From positions 124,001 to 188,000 of the forward strand of contig JAGTWJ010000011.1 in NCBI GenBank assembly GCA_020064725.1: DNA of 64,000 nt, in the 5' to 3' direction. The stretch's first letter is position 1. Each line of letters starts with the position of its first letter. The DNA comes from Drechslerella dactyloides. Its lineage: Eukaryota > Ascomycota > Orbiliomycetes > Orbiliales > Orbiliaceae. This document shows positions 1 through 11,959 of the stretch, in pieces. A program made the translations under genes and the position numbers. The notes beneath the pieces are model-generated. The model searched no databases, was not told where the DNA came from, and was given only the letters and a program-made list of their open reading frames with translations.

Positions 1-471
1 AGTTGAACCAGAACGTCTCCGGCGGCAGCATCGACGTCTGCGGCGTCGCCGTCGGCCGGTCCTGCTGCTGCGTCGTCGTAGTATTTACTCTGATGCGGAA
101 CGCGGGCTGTATCGTCGGCGTCGGGATGCGAATCGCGGCCGCAGCGTACCCGTAGGCCACCGCCGTCGCGGAGGGGATCTCGTAGTTTATCACCGCCGCT
201 ACAACTTTTGACGGCGCCGTTCGCGCGTTTGGATTGTCGTCGGCGTGGAGAAGGGGTGCATTGCCGTAGGGCACGATGGCCGCACTGTACGGACCCGTCG
301 AATTGCAGCCCGCCCGCCTGTGTATCTTGTGTCCATCTGGTTCCGTTAGTCTCATCATACGTATATAAGAGGGATTAAGGGTGGGTACTAACAGGGGAGG
401 TGGTGGTGGCTCGCCGATGTCGTCGCGGCCAGCGCCAGTATCGTGCATAACGTCCATTTAATCCCCGCCAT
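1..471 (-). CDS. Secreted protein of unknown function, 5' part (runs off left edge)
   Basis: Minus-strand gene cut by the window edge. Exon 1 is 393-471 and exon 2 is 1-336. The intron (337-392, 56 bp) has donor GTTAGT, a CTAAC branch site and acceptor CAG, and it joins the exons in frame. The first ~20 residues (MAGIKWTLCTILALAATTSA) form a clear signal peptide, followed by a short His run. The visible mature part (~115 residues) is Ala/Pro/Thr-rich with few cysteines and stays open to the edge. A TATA-like stretch lies about 190 bp upstream (660-668). I recognise no family. The signal peptide and intron are seen; secretion is inferred. The C-terminus, and any domain or GPI signal, is outside the window. 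Confidence 0.62.
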
Positions 472-479
472 TTCGTTCA

Positions 480-2185
480 ACGAGTATAATTTATATATAA
501 TATTGATGCGTGTATGTGTTTGCAGACTGGTATATGTAGAATATGGGACTCCGCCGGGGATAGATAGGAGGATAGAATATAATTAGTAGAGTAATGCACG
601 ACAGTCCTGCAGTCTGCTCGTCGAACGATGAACACGAATACAGTTGTACAGGCTCCACTCTTATATATCCCCACCAGATACTAATCCCATCATACAATAC
701 CATACTTACTATTGTGATATCACACCACGATATCTACCAGCCGACCGCCAGCCGAGGTGTATTACCAGTCTCGTGAGCCGACCAAGGTGCTGGTGTATTA
801 CCAACACCAACCATCGGTCAAGTCCAACAACCTTGAAGGAACCAACCAGTCAACTTCAAACAGCCCCATTCCTCCGTCTACTTGAAACACATTAAACTAG
901 GTCACCACACGATATCAGCCAGCCTTGAATGAAATGAAACCACGGTACCAGTGCACCCAGCCATCGACATCATCATATCACCGTATGCGCATTGCTATGT
1001 GACCTCATAGCGACGCCACCGCCTTATATGTATACTCCCACCACATACCGAATAAACGTACAGCTTACAGTACTCGGTAGCGGTATACTGCAGGTTGTGC
1101 AATGCGGGAGGAGGCTGCAATGGGTGTGGCGGGCTGGAATGCAGGTGGTCGGTTAACTATATTACGATTATGAGACGCGTCTATCTGCGGCTGGTGCGTG
1201 CGGAATTTAAACACAACAGTCAATATTTAGCGCCTCCCGATTATATTACGTCGTATCGATTATATCACCGCATTCCAAGCAGAGAATGCATTGAAGGGAT
1301 AATTAAGAAGAAGGATAGTGCGAAATATCAATACGTCGCCCAGTCATGCGTACGTAATTACACGGGTGGCGTTCGGATATACGCCGAGGATCCAGTTGTG
1401 GTGTCTGAACTAAACTATCGATGGGCGCTGCGATAATTAGAAATCCATTCCAGGCATTCCATGCTCCCTGCACCTCCGATCCCCCAACCGGTGCTTTTCT
1501 ACCATTTTCTATCAATTCTCCTTGCAGCAGCAGGTTTTATGCCGCCGGCGCCGAAAATCAAGTCGCACGGCTTGCTTGTGCTAGCGTGAGGTTGGAGTCG
1601 TACCTGATCGCCTTGAATTGTTCATATTTCACAACCATGGCAGGTATAAACGTTGAACTTTCCAGAACCGTATGACCATCGATGTAACGCAGGCGCCAAC
1701 GTTGCCAATATGCATGCCTCCTGCGAATTTCAAAAGAAACGTCAAAACGACCGATCCGTCTAGATATATCCTGGTCTCGGGGCAGACGATGTATCCCTGC
1801 AATTGTTGGATGAGTATATTTCCGACGGCGGGTCGACGAGGAGCTCCAGACAAATACTGAATCAGCGATGCCGATGCTATCGATCTCGTCCATTAATATT
1901 ATAATCCCTCAGCCGAGCTCTCTTTCAAACTGACCGATGCGATAATATGCGCTCCTGAAGTTTCAATATTCATCCCTTCAATTTTTCCGATCACTGGCAT
2001 GGATGTCGACGATCGCCTAGCGCTATGACCGGATGCACGCCTTCAGAAGGCCATGCATGCATGGCTCAGTCGAATAGTATACACGAGCTAGCAACAGTCA
2101 GCCGTCATTCCATTCGCCGTACCAATACAATAATAACTGTCCATGCTACCGTCGATGACACCATCCGTGAGCATGCTACCGCACT
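480..2185. other. AT-rich gene-poor stretch, no supported gene
   Basis: Only short ORFs in several overlapping frames, without signal peptides, recognisable motifs or convincing splice structure. I see no tRNA-like sequence. The region probably contains the promoter of the gene at the left edge. Confidence 0.5.
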
Positions 2186-2189
2186 CCAT

Positions 2190-3160
2190 AAATCCGCACA
2201 GCCAGTACGACTACCGCAGCACAGTCCCCCATATCCAGCACGGCTGCGTACGCGCAGAGGTCACTGGATTCGTGTACAAAACCCCATTAATGCGAGCAAC
2301 CCGCTGGAATATAACACGCCGCACCCGAATAGACATATGTACCTAGTAGACAACTCGTTATACCTGAAGCCAGATGTTGGCGACCATCCTTATTTAGATT
2401 ATGTAGCATATAGAATATTTACTCGTCGCAGAGATGTAACAATCTATATTCCGTGCACGCTCCGTAAGGCGTTAAATCTTAGACCCCGGATAAGGGTAAC
2501 GACACCCTTGTCTCTGAATAATATTTCTAGAATCCCGAGTCTCGTCCTGTGTCCACGCCTCCGCTCGACGTGGATCTCGAACATTAATTATACCCGTCAC
2601 GGAAAACTTAACACTTCTAGCTGGCGAGGCAACGAAAATAGCAACCACAATCCGGACGATGATATGAGGAAATGCCGAACCTACACAGTATCAAGTTCGC
2701 GAGTTCGATAAAAATTTAGTTGAAATGGTAAGACGACCTTGCTAATAAGAATGGAAGCGAGGGCTATCTTATAGACCAAGACCGCTCGGCCTGCGTTCAA
2801 GCATTTATGGAGTAAGGACGTAGAATCACTACATACCCAGCCATATACAGAAACCCGTAACCCCACAGTCACCCAGAGATGTCACATCTCTGATCTTTTA
2901 AACACCTCGTTGCTGGATGCCGGTTTACCAACGGCAGCAGAACCCTCGATACGCAATCGAGCATCTAGGCTCTTGCGACCATTTTATATATATTTATAAT
3001 TGAATAGATAATCTCTAATTCCAAGTATTTATACGGACTACAGGACCGATCACCGTCCCCGCCCCAGCCCAGCATCAACCATCACACTGTGCGGTCATCG
3101 ATGCATCCACTAAAGAATGTATAGCGTGCAACGTGGACCAGAGACTACTCCCCTCGTTTC
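2190..3160 (+). repeat. Copy 1 of a diverged direct duplication
   Basis: Several blocks reappear in the same order and orientation about 1.4-1.7 kb downstream. Examples are a block with ACCGCAGCACAGTCCC near 2210, TTGGCGACCATCC near 2377, a block around 2490-2545 ending in GAGTCTCGTC, a block with CCCAGAGATGT near 2872, and one with GATGCATCC near 3100. The differences I checked are largely transitions plus small indels. A 228-aa reading frame (2025-2711) overlaps this copy but is not kept in the second copy, so I do not call it a gene. Boundaries are approximate. Confidence 0.55.
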
Positions 3161-3589
3161 CACTATAAGATCGGTGTCAGGTAAAATGAAGAAAATACCC
3201 CTGTCAGGTAACTTTCCGGCTATATTTTTTTAATATTTTTGATATATATGTTTAATTACAGATAAACCTTTATTGAATTTTTATCAAAAGACCGTTACTA
3301 GTGCCATTATGAGTATAGAAGATTTTACAAAAGGATTGTATTTACCAATTCTACCAAGTTCCAAAATTGATACAGTGATAATATATCTTTTACTAGCCGC
3401 CGTAGCTAAAACCACATTTTCGTCAAGTTCACCCGAAATATATTGTACATCATGCCGGGTTTTGGGCCACGGTGCTAAAAGCAGCATTTCTGGGCGTGGG
3501 ACCCCGTAGTATGCCTCCATATAAATTCGTATAGGCGCCTATTCGGCAAGTCAAATCACCGCATAAGATAGTGTCTGTGACCACACTAC

Positions 3590-4830
3590 CACACTCTACA
3601 AAGTCAGCATGGACAGCACGACCACCGCAGTACAGTCCCTGTTTATTATGTACAGCTGTGCACGTACAGAATCCACAAGATCCGCGTATACAGACTTATT
3701 CATGCGGGCAGCTCGCACCATCAGTTTACAGCTGCATAAATATCGCACCTCGAACGGATGATCGATAGACGCGCCGCAGTGCGGCCTCCTCCCTCAGCGC
3801 AACCCACCACTCCTAGTCCAATTGCGTGCAGACCTCCCCCGTTTCCGGCAGAATATACCACCCAGATAGAAATCGGTAAACGGCCTCTCTTATCAGTCGT
3901 TTGGAGGTGTTGGCGACCATCCTGTATCTAAATTGTGTCTGACATATAGGATGTTTGGTAGCCCGCGGCCTGCATAAATTGACCAATACGATGTGTACAC
4001 GCTCTGTGCGGCTACGAGATTCACAAGCCTTGATGAGGGTAATGGCGCCCTTGTCGTCTCTGGATAATGCTGCTGGGATCTCGAGTCTCGTCTTGATTCT
4101 TCAAACAGTGTGACTGCAAGACTGTCTTTTTAGCGTATCGGTCGTAGCATCATATCCCGGACCTCTGTCGGCGAAGTTATACTTGGCCGTGATCCCAATG
4201 CAATGAGCCTAGACTTTTGCACCAGGTGCAAGAATAATGCTAGCTACGTCTGCTCGGCGTGGATCTGATCGTATTGTTTGTACTTGTACCGAAAAGGATA
4301 GCAACAGCGATCTCGACAGAAGTATAAACAAAATCTACTGCGGCTATGCAGTGTCTGAACCCCCGAGCACGATATAAAATATAGCTAGAATCATAAAGAG
4401 GGCCCCCCAATAGAGACCGAAAGCTAAACCCACACGAGACGACCAAGCTCACGTTCAAGCACGGTATAGAGCACCACCACTACCCACCCAGTCAATATAA
4501 ACCCGTAAGCCCACTGCTGCCCAGAGATGTACCATTTATCTGATTTTTTAAAAGACATCGCAGCTCGATACCGGCTTTTACCGACGGCACCAAAGCTCTA
4601 TGACGTACAATTAACATATTTCGCTTCCAAAAATATATCCAAGATACCGCACTTAACCAGTACAACTCCCAACCTTACGAGAGACTATAGCATGGATCAC
4701 GCCCCCTGTCAACATATCCTAGCCTAGTATCCAGTTATATTGATAATACAGTTGGTCCAGTTATCTATGCATCCGGTCAAAATTTTGAGCACTGGACAAA
4801 GACTGCTCATATCGTTTAAGAGTCAGTATA
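3590..4830 (+). repeat. Copy 2 of the diverged direct duplication
   Basis: Second copy of the blocks seen at 2190-3160, in the same order: ACCGCAGTACAGTCCC near 3626, TTGGCGACCATCC near 3910, a block at about 4036-4095 ending in GAGTCTCGTC, CCCAGAGATGT near 4518, and a CTATGCATCC block near 4766. The offset grows from about 1.4 to 1.66 kb, so copy 2 has gained or copy 1 has lost sequence. No open reading frame is shared by both copies, as expected of a decayed repeat. Confidence 0.5.
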
Positions 4831-4839
4831 CATCAAGAT

Positions 4840-6905
4840 CATCGATTGTCCCGTAACAGATACCCTTCTCGGGCTGCGAAGGACGGGCTAGCTGCGCGAG
4901 ACAACAAAATTACGCTAAAAATCAATAGATCACTGATGTATACTCAACAGACCTTTGCATTTGACACTAGGTACGTTTTGGGTGAAACTCTGATACATAG
5001 CCGCCAGGCCATTCGAGCGACGGCCGCGCACCGGAAATTGACGGCGAAAGTCCTCGTGGATCGTAACTGGAACCAATCCAACAAAAGCAACGCAAAGTTC
5101 ACCCGACCCTCCCGCCATAGGCGCTCTGGCCCATCAAGTACTATCGTCTGGTGATAGGTAGGCTGGCAGATTAGGTAGGCTAGGACAGCGAATACCGGCA
5201 TAGTCACATGAGTACATACCGATATGAGCCCACGGGCCGGTTACTATAGCTAGCGTACTGGGCGGCCGCATGGGCCGATTGCCACCGGTTCCGCTACTAG
5301 CTGCTTGGTAGGCCGGCTTGTGCTATTCGAGCTGATACATTGGGTGCCCCTGAGGCTATAGATCAGATAATCTACCCTTATAAGTTTCAACCATATATAT
5401 TCAATACTTATTTAGCGGGTGAATATCACCTCCAACGTACTTTAGCGACGAGGGTGTAGTAAGATATACACGATATATCAAAATTTAATCATCCGCATCC
5501 CTGGAACTAGTACCGAAGCCAGAGCGCCAGGGGCCAAAAATTTGCCCCGAGGCCATCGTGGGACGAGAAAGATGGGCCTTGTCCACTTTGCCCGTCATGA
5601 CTATATTGTCGCTCTTATTGTCTCGTAAACCAGACGCCGGCCCACGTCCAAGTTCTTACAACATATCATAGGACTTCACTCGAAATGCTACGCCTCATGC
5701 CTAAAATGTAGACTACAGTACTACTGTTTCGGGCTCACCTTAGTCACACTCTTCACTACTATATATAGTGTACAGTTATTCACTACTTTAAAAAAAAAAA
5801 CAAATGCGATGCTAATTTCACTTTATGCTGGTCTCATGAATCAGGCGGTCCCTTTTACACTGTGGATTGGCTTGCAAACCACTTGATCCTCCATCGTGCA
5901 TCCTTACCGTCATAGAATAAGAAAAAGATCACAGTGGAGTCCCGTAGTTTGACTATAGACCCGTACACGAGCTGCTTGAGGTTTGCTAGGATTTTTCAGG
6001 ATCTAGAAACTGAAAATCTCCATCCAGTTTAGACCTATATTTCGGAAAGCAACTGTGCTGTTGATATCATTATAGAAGAATTGAAGTCCGTAAATATACT
6101 ATCAACTTTCGCGGCCTGTTTTGTGCACAACTGCACAAGCTTCGTAGAATAATCCATGTGAAACAGACCTTGCAGCGCGGAAGGGCTTTGTTCACGGGAC
6201 CATTTTAAACCAATTCTCATGCCTATTGAGCCCTAGCTTACCCATCCGGAGTATTTTCTTGGGTGACATCAGTCTCGAGCCGTTAGTGAAACCGGCATCG
6301 AGCGACGATTTGTTTAAAAGTCAGAGAGAGGCAAGATCTCTGGTGGCTGTAGTCCAGTATCCAGAAGCTCCGCGTTGATCAATTGAGCCCGCAATACAAG
6401 ACTAGGGTGGCTGTAGGCTCACGGGCTTCTGTAGACGGCTGGGTACGTAGTAGGCCACGCCTACTATCCCAAGCTGACACGGCTTGCACTGACTTTATAC
6501 TAGTAGCGCCAGGACAGATCGCTAGTGAAGTTTATTCGGCTGTTGTGAGCCACGTTTGTGGCCGCATCAAAACTACATTATTATAGATTATTGGAAGTTC
6601 CTGATACTGTTATGCCTCTTTAATCGGTCAAGCAAATCATCTTTGGTACTCATAGCGCCAGCAATAATGAACGCAAGTAAGAGCCATCAACCCACGTCTG
6701 AATTCACTGCCACCGTCCCTCGTTCCCTCTCCGCTCATCGCCATAGACTCGTCGCCCTTCAGCAATCAGGACACAGCGAATATCGCACATCAAACGTCCG
6801 TACGAATAAGCGCCTCCATCGCCACCAGATACGAAACCGCTACACTACGCCACTAGCGTTCCATCTCTGCCAAAAGTCAGCTCACGTCATGAAATGAGGA
6901 GCGGG
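4840..6905. other. Gene-poor AT-rich stretch
   Basis: Only short ORFs without family signatures. It contains one copy of the dispersed GTCTCGTAAACCAGAC motif (5620-5635) and a short poly-A tract near 5791. No RNA gene was recognised. Confidence 0.45.
5620..5635 (+). repeat. Dispersed GTCTCGYAARCCAGAC motif
   Basis: GTCTCGTAAACCAGAC, followed by GCC as in the copies at 13811 and 26129. It differs from the presumed original GTCTCGCAAGCCAGAC by one C-to-T (in a CpA context) and one G-to-A. Confidence 0.5.
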
Positions 6906-6910
6906 GGCAC

Positions 6911-8779
6911 TCACACATCATCCCACACTCTCTCGTAAAATTTGAACTCCGCCATGGTGAGGTCTGGAAACAACCTGCGCAGATCTTCCTGCTTCGCCCG
7001 CGACAGAACCACCTCATAATCGCCCAGCAGCGTCCTAACGAATTCAACGACAAAGTACCCAATGCGTCGCCCAGGGTTCCCAAAAATGACTGCCACAACC
7101 TGCAGTGCAGGCTTGCTGCCACGGTCCGCCATAGAGCGCACCAACAGTTCCTTACACAAGGAGCGCACATTTTGTTCCTCTTTCAGCAAACCCGGATCAG
7201 TACTAGCAACGGCCCACGTGAATAGGATCCGCAGGAAGCGCAGCCCAGCGAGGTCGTTGATCTACAAACGTCCAATTCAGCATGCGTTATGTGTCGCAGG
7301 GTCGCGTCACACCCACCTGATTTCCGAACTCGTGCGCGTCGCCTTGCAATGCTAGCTGCTCGAGTTTTAGCCCGCCACAGCATACCGAGATGTCTAAATC
7401 TAGTTCCAAGGCAACATCAGGATGAAGCGACGGGGCCTCCACCCACAGACTACGAAGGCTTCCCATCTGGTGCTCCAGCGCATCGTAGCTAATTGGAGCT
7501 CCACCGTCAATGACAATGTGTAAAACCTCCAGAGGGCCAATCCTAGGCAAGATTTCTTCGACAGTCTTCCATGAGCATGATGTGATCAGCTGCAGCACCC
7601 GCATGTTCGGCACCTTCCCCGCCAGGGCCTTCAGAAAGTCGTCCGAGTACCTGCAGCGGTCCAGTCTGAGCAGCTGGAGCTTATCGAGTGATAGTTGGCT
7701 CAGCAACTCCGGCCCTGCAAGTTTATAAATCCTGTCAAAACACGGCACGTTGTCCAATCGGATCTGGCGGAGGGACTTGAGCTCCATCGGCGGCCCCCCA
7801 TCCGCTAGCGGCCCTACGAAAAGCCGTACAATCCTCGCAGTCGCGCTCTGGCCACCCGCCAAGCCCGTCACATCCAGCACCAGCTCCCTATACAGTTCAC
7901 TCTTGTTGCTGTTAAACGATATATACAGACTCTTGAGGGAGTGGGAGTTTCCCCTTAGCGCATGGTATAAAAAGGCGAATGTCTTGGAAGTCGCATTCTC
8001 AGTCTCCCCCAGAAGAACACCGAGAGACTCGAGATTCTTTATCCCCAGCGCATGGGGTATGAGGTCGACGTAACGAGGCGATCCGGCATCCGTATTCGTG
8101 GAAATGTCAAGATTCGCCAGCCGCGTCTGGGTTTTCAGCAGCAGATCAATGGCCTCGGTACTCACGCCGCCGATAGCCGATACGCTGCAATCCTGTCAGA
8201 ACCATTCTTTACTGTTAACCACCAACCAGGTTCGGGACGTACCTGGCGCTTCGCAGCTGATCAGCACCCAATTTTTGCAGCAGCAATTTGAACAGCAGGT
8301 CCTCAGCAGGCGCTAAGCCCGAAGGCGGACGAAACTTGAGATTTACGGTCTTGCTGACCTCCCAGTTGCAGTTGTTGGGCACGATATCAATCCGTCTGAT
8401 CTGACCGACGGAGAACGAAGAAGACGCCAGGACCCTCTCGACACGCAAAATGTCAAGTCCGCTCTCGCGATCCCACCGGAGGACAAGTCTCCGGTACAAC
8501 AGTGCCCCTGCAAGCTCGCGGAGAGCAGAGCAAGTCAGACATACTGCCTTGAGCGCGGCCGGTGGCAGCTAGCGCACGCACACATCATATTAATCAGTAA
8601 GAAGTCGCGTCTTGTCTCGTCGCCGACCGCCCGAAGACATTGCATGCACTCACGTATGAAAGGATGGTACGCAGAAGCTCCGGCGGCAAAGCAGTGAGGC
8701 GCATGCCTTGCGCCGACATACTCTCTCGAAAACCTGCGCCGGAGATTGCAGGCACCAGTGGAAGGTGAATGGAATCCAT
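6911..8779 (-). CDS. F-box protein with leucine-rich C-terminal region
   Basis: Four exons on the minus strand: 8654-8779, 8243-8568, 7317-8184 and 6911-7261. They total 1671 nt and join in frame to about 556 aa. Introns are 85, 58 and 55 bp with donors GTGAGT, GTACGT and GTGGGT. Exons 1 and 2 together encode an F-box (LTALPPELLRTILSY then LPPAALKAVCLTCSALREL), the family's Skp1-binding motif. The remaining ~480 residues are Leu-rich with LRR-like periodicity (for example KLQLLRLDRCRYSDDFLKAL). By family knowledge it should be a substrate receptor of an SCF ubiquitin ligase; the substrate is unknown. Start choice is open: ATG at 8719 (MSAQGMRL) has a better -3 base (A) than ATG at 8779. The stop at 6911 sits beside GTGAGT, so an extra 3' exon is possible. 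Confidence 0.82.
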
Positions 8780-8959
8780 CGGATATCAACGGAGGAAGTG
8801 TCGTGGGAGTAATCACATTGTGGAACCTTCCACAAGCGTTTCCAGCAAAGGTAAACACGGTACAAGAATTCCCGATGACAACACATTCAACGCCTGTCTC
8901 TAAAGGCAGTAACACCGGCTTCCTTCACCTTCGCAACTAGTCATATGCATAAGCCCATT

Positions 8960-10800
8960 CGCACTGTGTCTATCGCCGACACGATCCTAGATACATTCGG
9001 TTCAATGCAAGAAATTATTGCTGGACAAGTTTCTACCAGGCCGCTCCTTTGCACAGAATATTGCAAAAGCGAGTCGCCATACATTCTCCGATATGAGAAT
9101 TGGCGAAGTCGCTGCTGGAGACCCAGCTGGCACTGGTGATACTCCGGGACAAATATATACCGGTATCTCTTTATACGATGCCGAGTGCACTACATTTATC
9201 AGATTGAGTCTTAATCATACTCTTATGAAGTGCGCGCATGAGTTCCTTTTAGTTACAGCCCGTAGGGCAAAGCTATAACTAACAGTCAGAATTATAGACC
9301 CGGAGTCGTAACACAATTACCTACATGCGTGCCAGAAGCATTGCATCAGCGTTATACAAATTAGTTTATCCGCATCTCTGGAAGGATGGTATTATTAGAC
9401 ACAAACACCAATGGCTTAGGCTTCTTTCTGCTTTCGTTTCTTTTTTTTTTTTTTTTCTGAACGTATCCATTTCTGGACCCCATTCGATGATTCAAAATAG
9501 TAAGGGGGGTGAATGGCGAGTGACTATCCATAGAGAAAGTGATCCAACTAAGCAAGCCGTAAATATTCAGTTGCAACAACTGCAGAGCTACAAGCTTATG
9601 CAAATTCTGGAATAGAGCCGACGTGCGCTAAACGGCTACGTGAACTCGAGACGAACATCGAACTCCGCCACTAACAGACCCACCAAAAAAAGCGCTAAAT
9701 CACTGCGTACATATGCATATGCACGGTTAGCAACTCCTACGACGTTGAATATATCAATATCCACCTGTCTAGGCCGTCGCTTGGAGCTGGACCCGGCACA
9801 CTATCGCAAGGCTCGCACTAGCCTTGGTACTTATAATCCTACTGCTTTGAGAATGAGATCTCGCCTGTAGCCAGGACAGCAAATTAAGCTATCTTAGCCC
9901 CTTATTATGCTATGTGCTCTTGCAGGCGACTCGAATTTGGATATATTTACATATGTGGAGCGACCCAACTTCAAACTATAGTGCATACGTACAACAACCA
10001 GCATCCAACAACATCGCACTCCATCATGCGTCGGAACTGCCCATACGCCTGGATCTCAGCCACTGAGACAGCTTTAGAAACAAGGGTGGTTTTCTTAGAA
10101 TCAGGTGTTTGGATCAGCTGTAGTTAACACCAGCTTTGAGCTCGTCAGATTTTATGTCTAATTTCTTCCTTGGTAAAAAGAAGGATTTCTTGATATTTGA
10201 GATTTACGAATTTACGATTTTATTTTAGGAGGTCAAGGGCTAGTAATCAGATGAAAACCTGGATAAGATAGAAAGGAATTTTATTTTTCACCACCACCAC
10301 CCATGACGCAAAGTTTTGTTCATTTTGTGTCTCAGAGTCCACCAGGAAGCATTGAGAGTCGGATTTGTTATAAATCGATCTTCATGTATATGGCATACAG
10401 GTCCAATATATATACAGGCCGCTATCCAAATATTTGCATTATTAATCCCGTCGCGCGAGGTGGTAAACGAGCAGTCGAGGTCGCGTCCAAACGCCAGTGA
10501 AGTGCAACAGCACCCAGACAACTGAATACGATGGATAATTATCTGAAGCAAATGGAAATCATAATTAACAGTTATCGTGCGTGCAATCGCTATGACACAG
10601 CCAGGCGTGTGTTTACATTAGTCTCGGGGCCAGCCGCCGGCTCGCTGTTGAGAACAGCGAGCTCGCAGCGCAACACAAAATCGAAGAGTCTGGCCTCGAG
10701 ACATCTGGCCTCGAGACTATGTTTACACGCAAGGATTGTTCACGCCGAAATAGCATTAGCAACAACTCAACTCGGGGCATTTGAACCAGAATACATCGAT
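8960..10800. other. Gene-poor interval with a poly-T tract and a short tandem repeat
   Basis: Small ORFs only. It contains a homopolymeric T tract near 9437-9456 and a 15-bp tandem repeat at 10689-10718. I find no supported gene or RNA. Confidence 0.4.
10689..10718 (+). repeat. 15-bp tandem repeat, two units
   Basis: TCTGGCCTCGAGACA is followed directly by TCTGGCCTCGAGACT (one mismatch). The unit contains CTCGAG and resembles the dispersed GTCTCG..CCAGAC motif read in the opposite sense. Confidence 0.6.
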
Positions 10801-10804
10801 CAGG

Positions 10805-11895
10805 CTAAGGCATCACGGGGTCTATACCATTCAGCGTTTGGTTGGTAGGCTTGTACATGCGCTGAGAATCCGCATCTGTGGTCGATTGTTCCCAGTTCCT
10901 ACGCCAAAAACTGCCTGCCGCCCCCAGACCGCCGGATCCATATGCAGCTACTATATCGGCGAGGGAACCCCAACTCGAGCCACTTCCGCCATCAGGACCC
11001 TGAATCTTATACGGCTCTTTCGTCCAAGAAACTCGCGTTTCGGCATTTGAAAATGGTGGTTGGTCCTTTGAGAATGTGAGCGAGTCCCCGTGCTCCCCCA
11101 AGCCGTGAAACCATTTATAATACTTGTGCTGTAACTTAATGGCCGGTGGTATGCTGTCCAATATTTTCTGGTAGTCTGCTAATGATACCCCAGTCGCAGT
11201 AGGCGTCGGTTGTATCAGTTTGACATAACAGAAACAATCTGCTTAGAGCGGTCGTTAGGTATAATAGTCAGCAGTGGTCGCTCCGATGATACGAGGGCAT
11301 CTTCAAAATACGCCCACCCTAAATTAGACCATAAAATGGGATATTGGACAATAAGATTGACCATGAAAATAACTCGGAGATTGCTGCACGTATACTTACG
11401 GTAGACTGCCACACATCTGTCTGCATGGAACTTTGAGGGACAGTAGCTGTGTCGCACGCCCGGCCCCCGTTTATTACTCTTTGGGGGCGTAAGATTCATT
11501 TTGCCATTTTCATCACAAGTACATTTCGTACATAATTGCTGGCGTACCCTAATCGCTTTAAATGCATCCTCGCGACCAGTAAAGGCGTCGGACTTCCAGA
11601 GCGGGAATTGCCAGTAGCCAACGCCAGGGTAGTCCACTGCCTTGGGATCCTGGTTATAAACACTCGACGGAGAACCACATCTGATAGTCATTGTCCTTTT
11701 GTAAAACCAGGCCGGTCCTAGCTCACCCCCGTATCTTTTGACTAGTTCCGGACTGGTCGCAGTCGCCGTGTCGTGATCCGTACGAGTCGACCCACTTATA
11801 CCATGAGGGGCAGTGGGCATCATCAGTCCGAGGTCAGATATAACAAGTATCGCTAGTAACGCGAAAGCCCAACGAAAAATCAAAGCCGACCACAT
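10805..11895 (-). CDS. Secreted cysteine-containing protein of unknown function
   Basis: Exon 1 is 11400-11895 and exon 2 is 10805-11238. The 161-bp intron has donor GTAAGT, a CTAAC branch site 10-15 nt from the end and acceptor AAGCAG. The joined frame gives 309 aa. The N-terminus (MWSALIFRWAFALLAILVIS) is a signal peptide or signal anchor. The mature part has a Cys-rich middle (QLCTKCTC, YCPSKFHADRCVAVY, then HCFCYV across the splice junction) and an aromatic, Gly/Ser-rich C-terminal half. A TATA-like sequence lies about 65 bp upstream (11957-11964). It stands alone in a gene-poor, AT-rich region, a setting typical of fungal effector candidates. No family was recognised and effector status is inference only. 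Confidence 0.6.
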
Positions 11896-11959
11896 AGTAG
11901 CGCAGAAAAGGTCGATAACGAACGTTCCGTTCCTGAAACGACAAGCAGCGAGAGCTTTA

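Noticed and set aside
2025..2711. 228-aa open frame in the 2-3 kb region
   Set aside because: No signal peptide, domain or biased codon use. It overlaps a diverged repeat whose second copy does not keep the frame, so chance is the simplest explanation.
3273..3520. Matching ~78-aa ORFs on both strands in the spacer between the two repeat copies
   Set aside because: Short, AT-rich, open on both strands, no recognisable transposase or gag-like motif.
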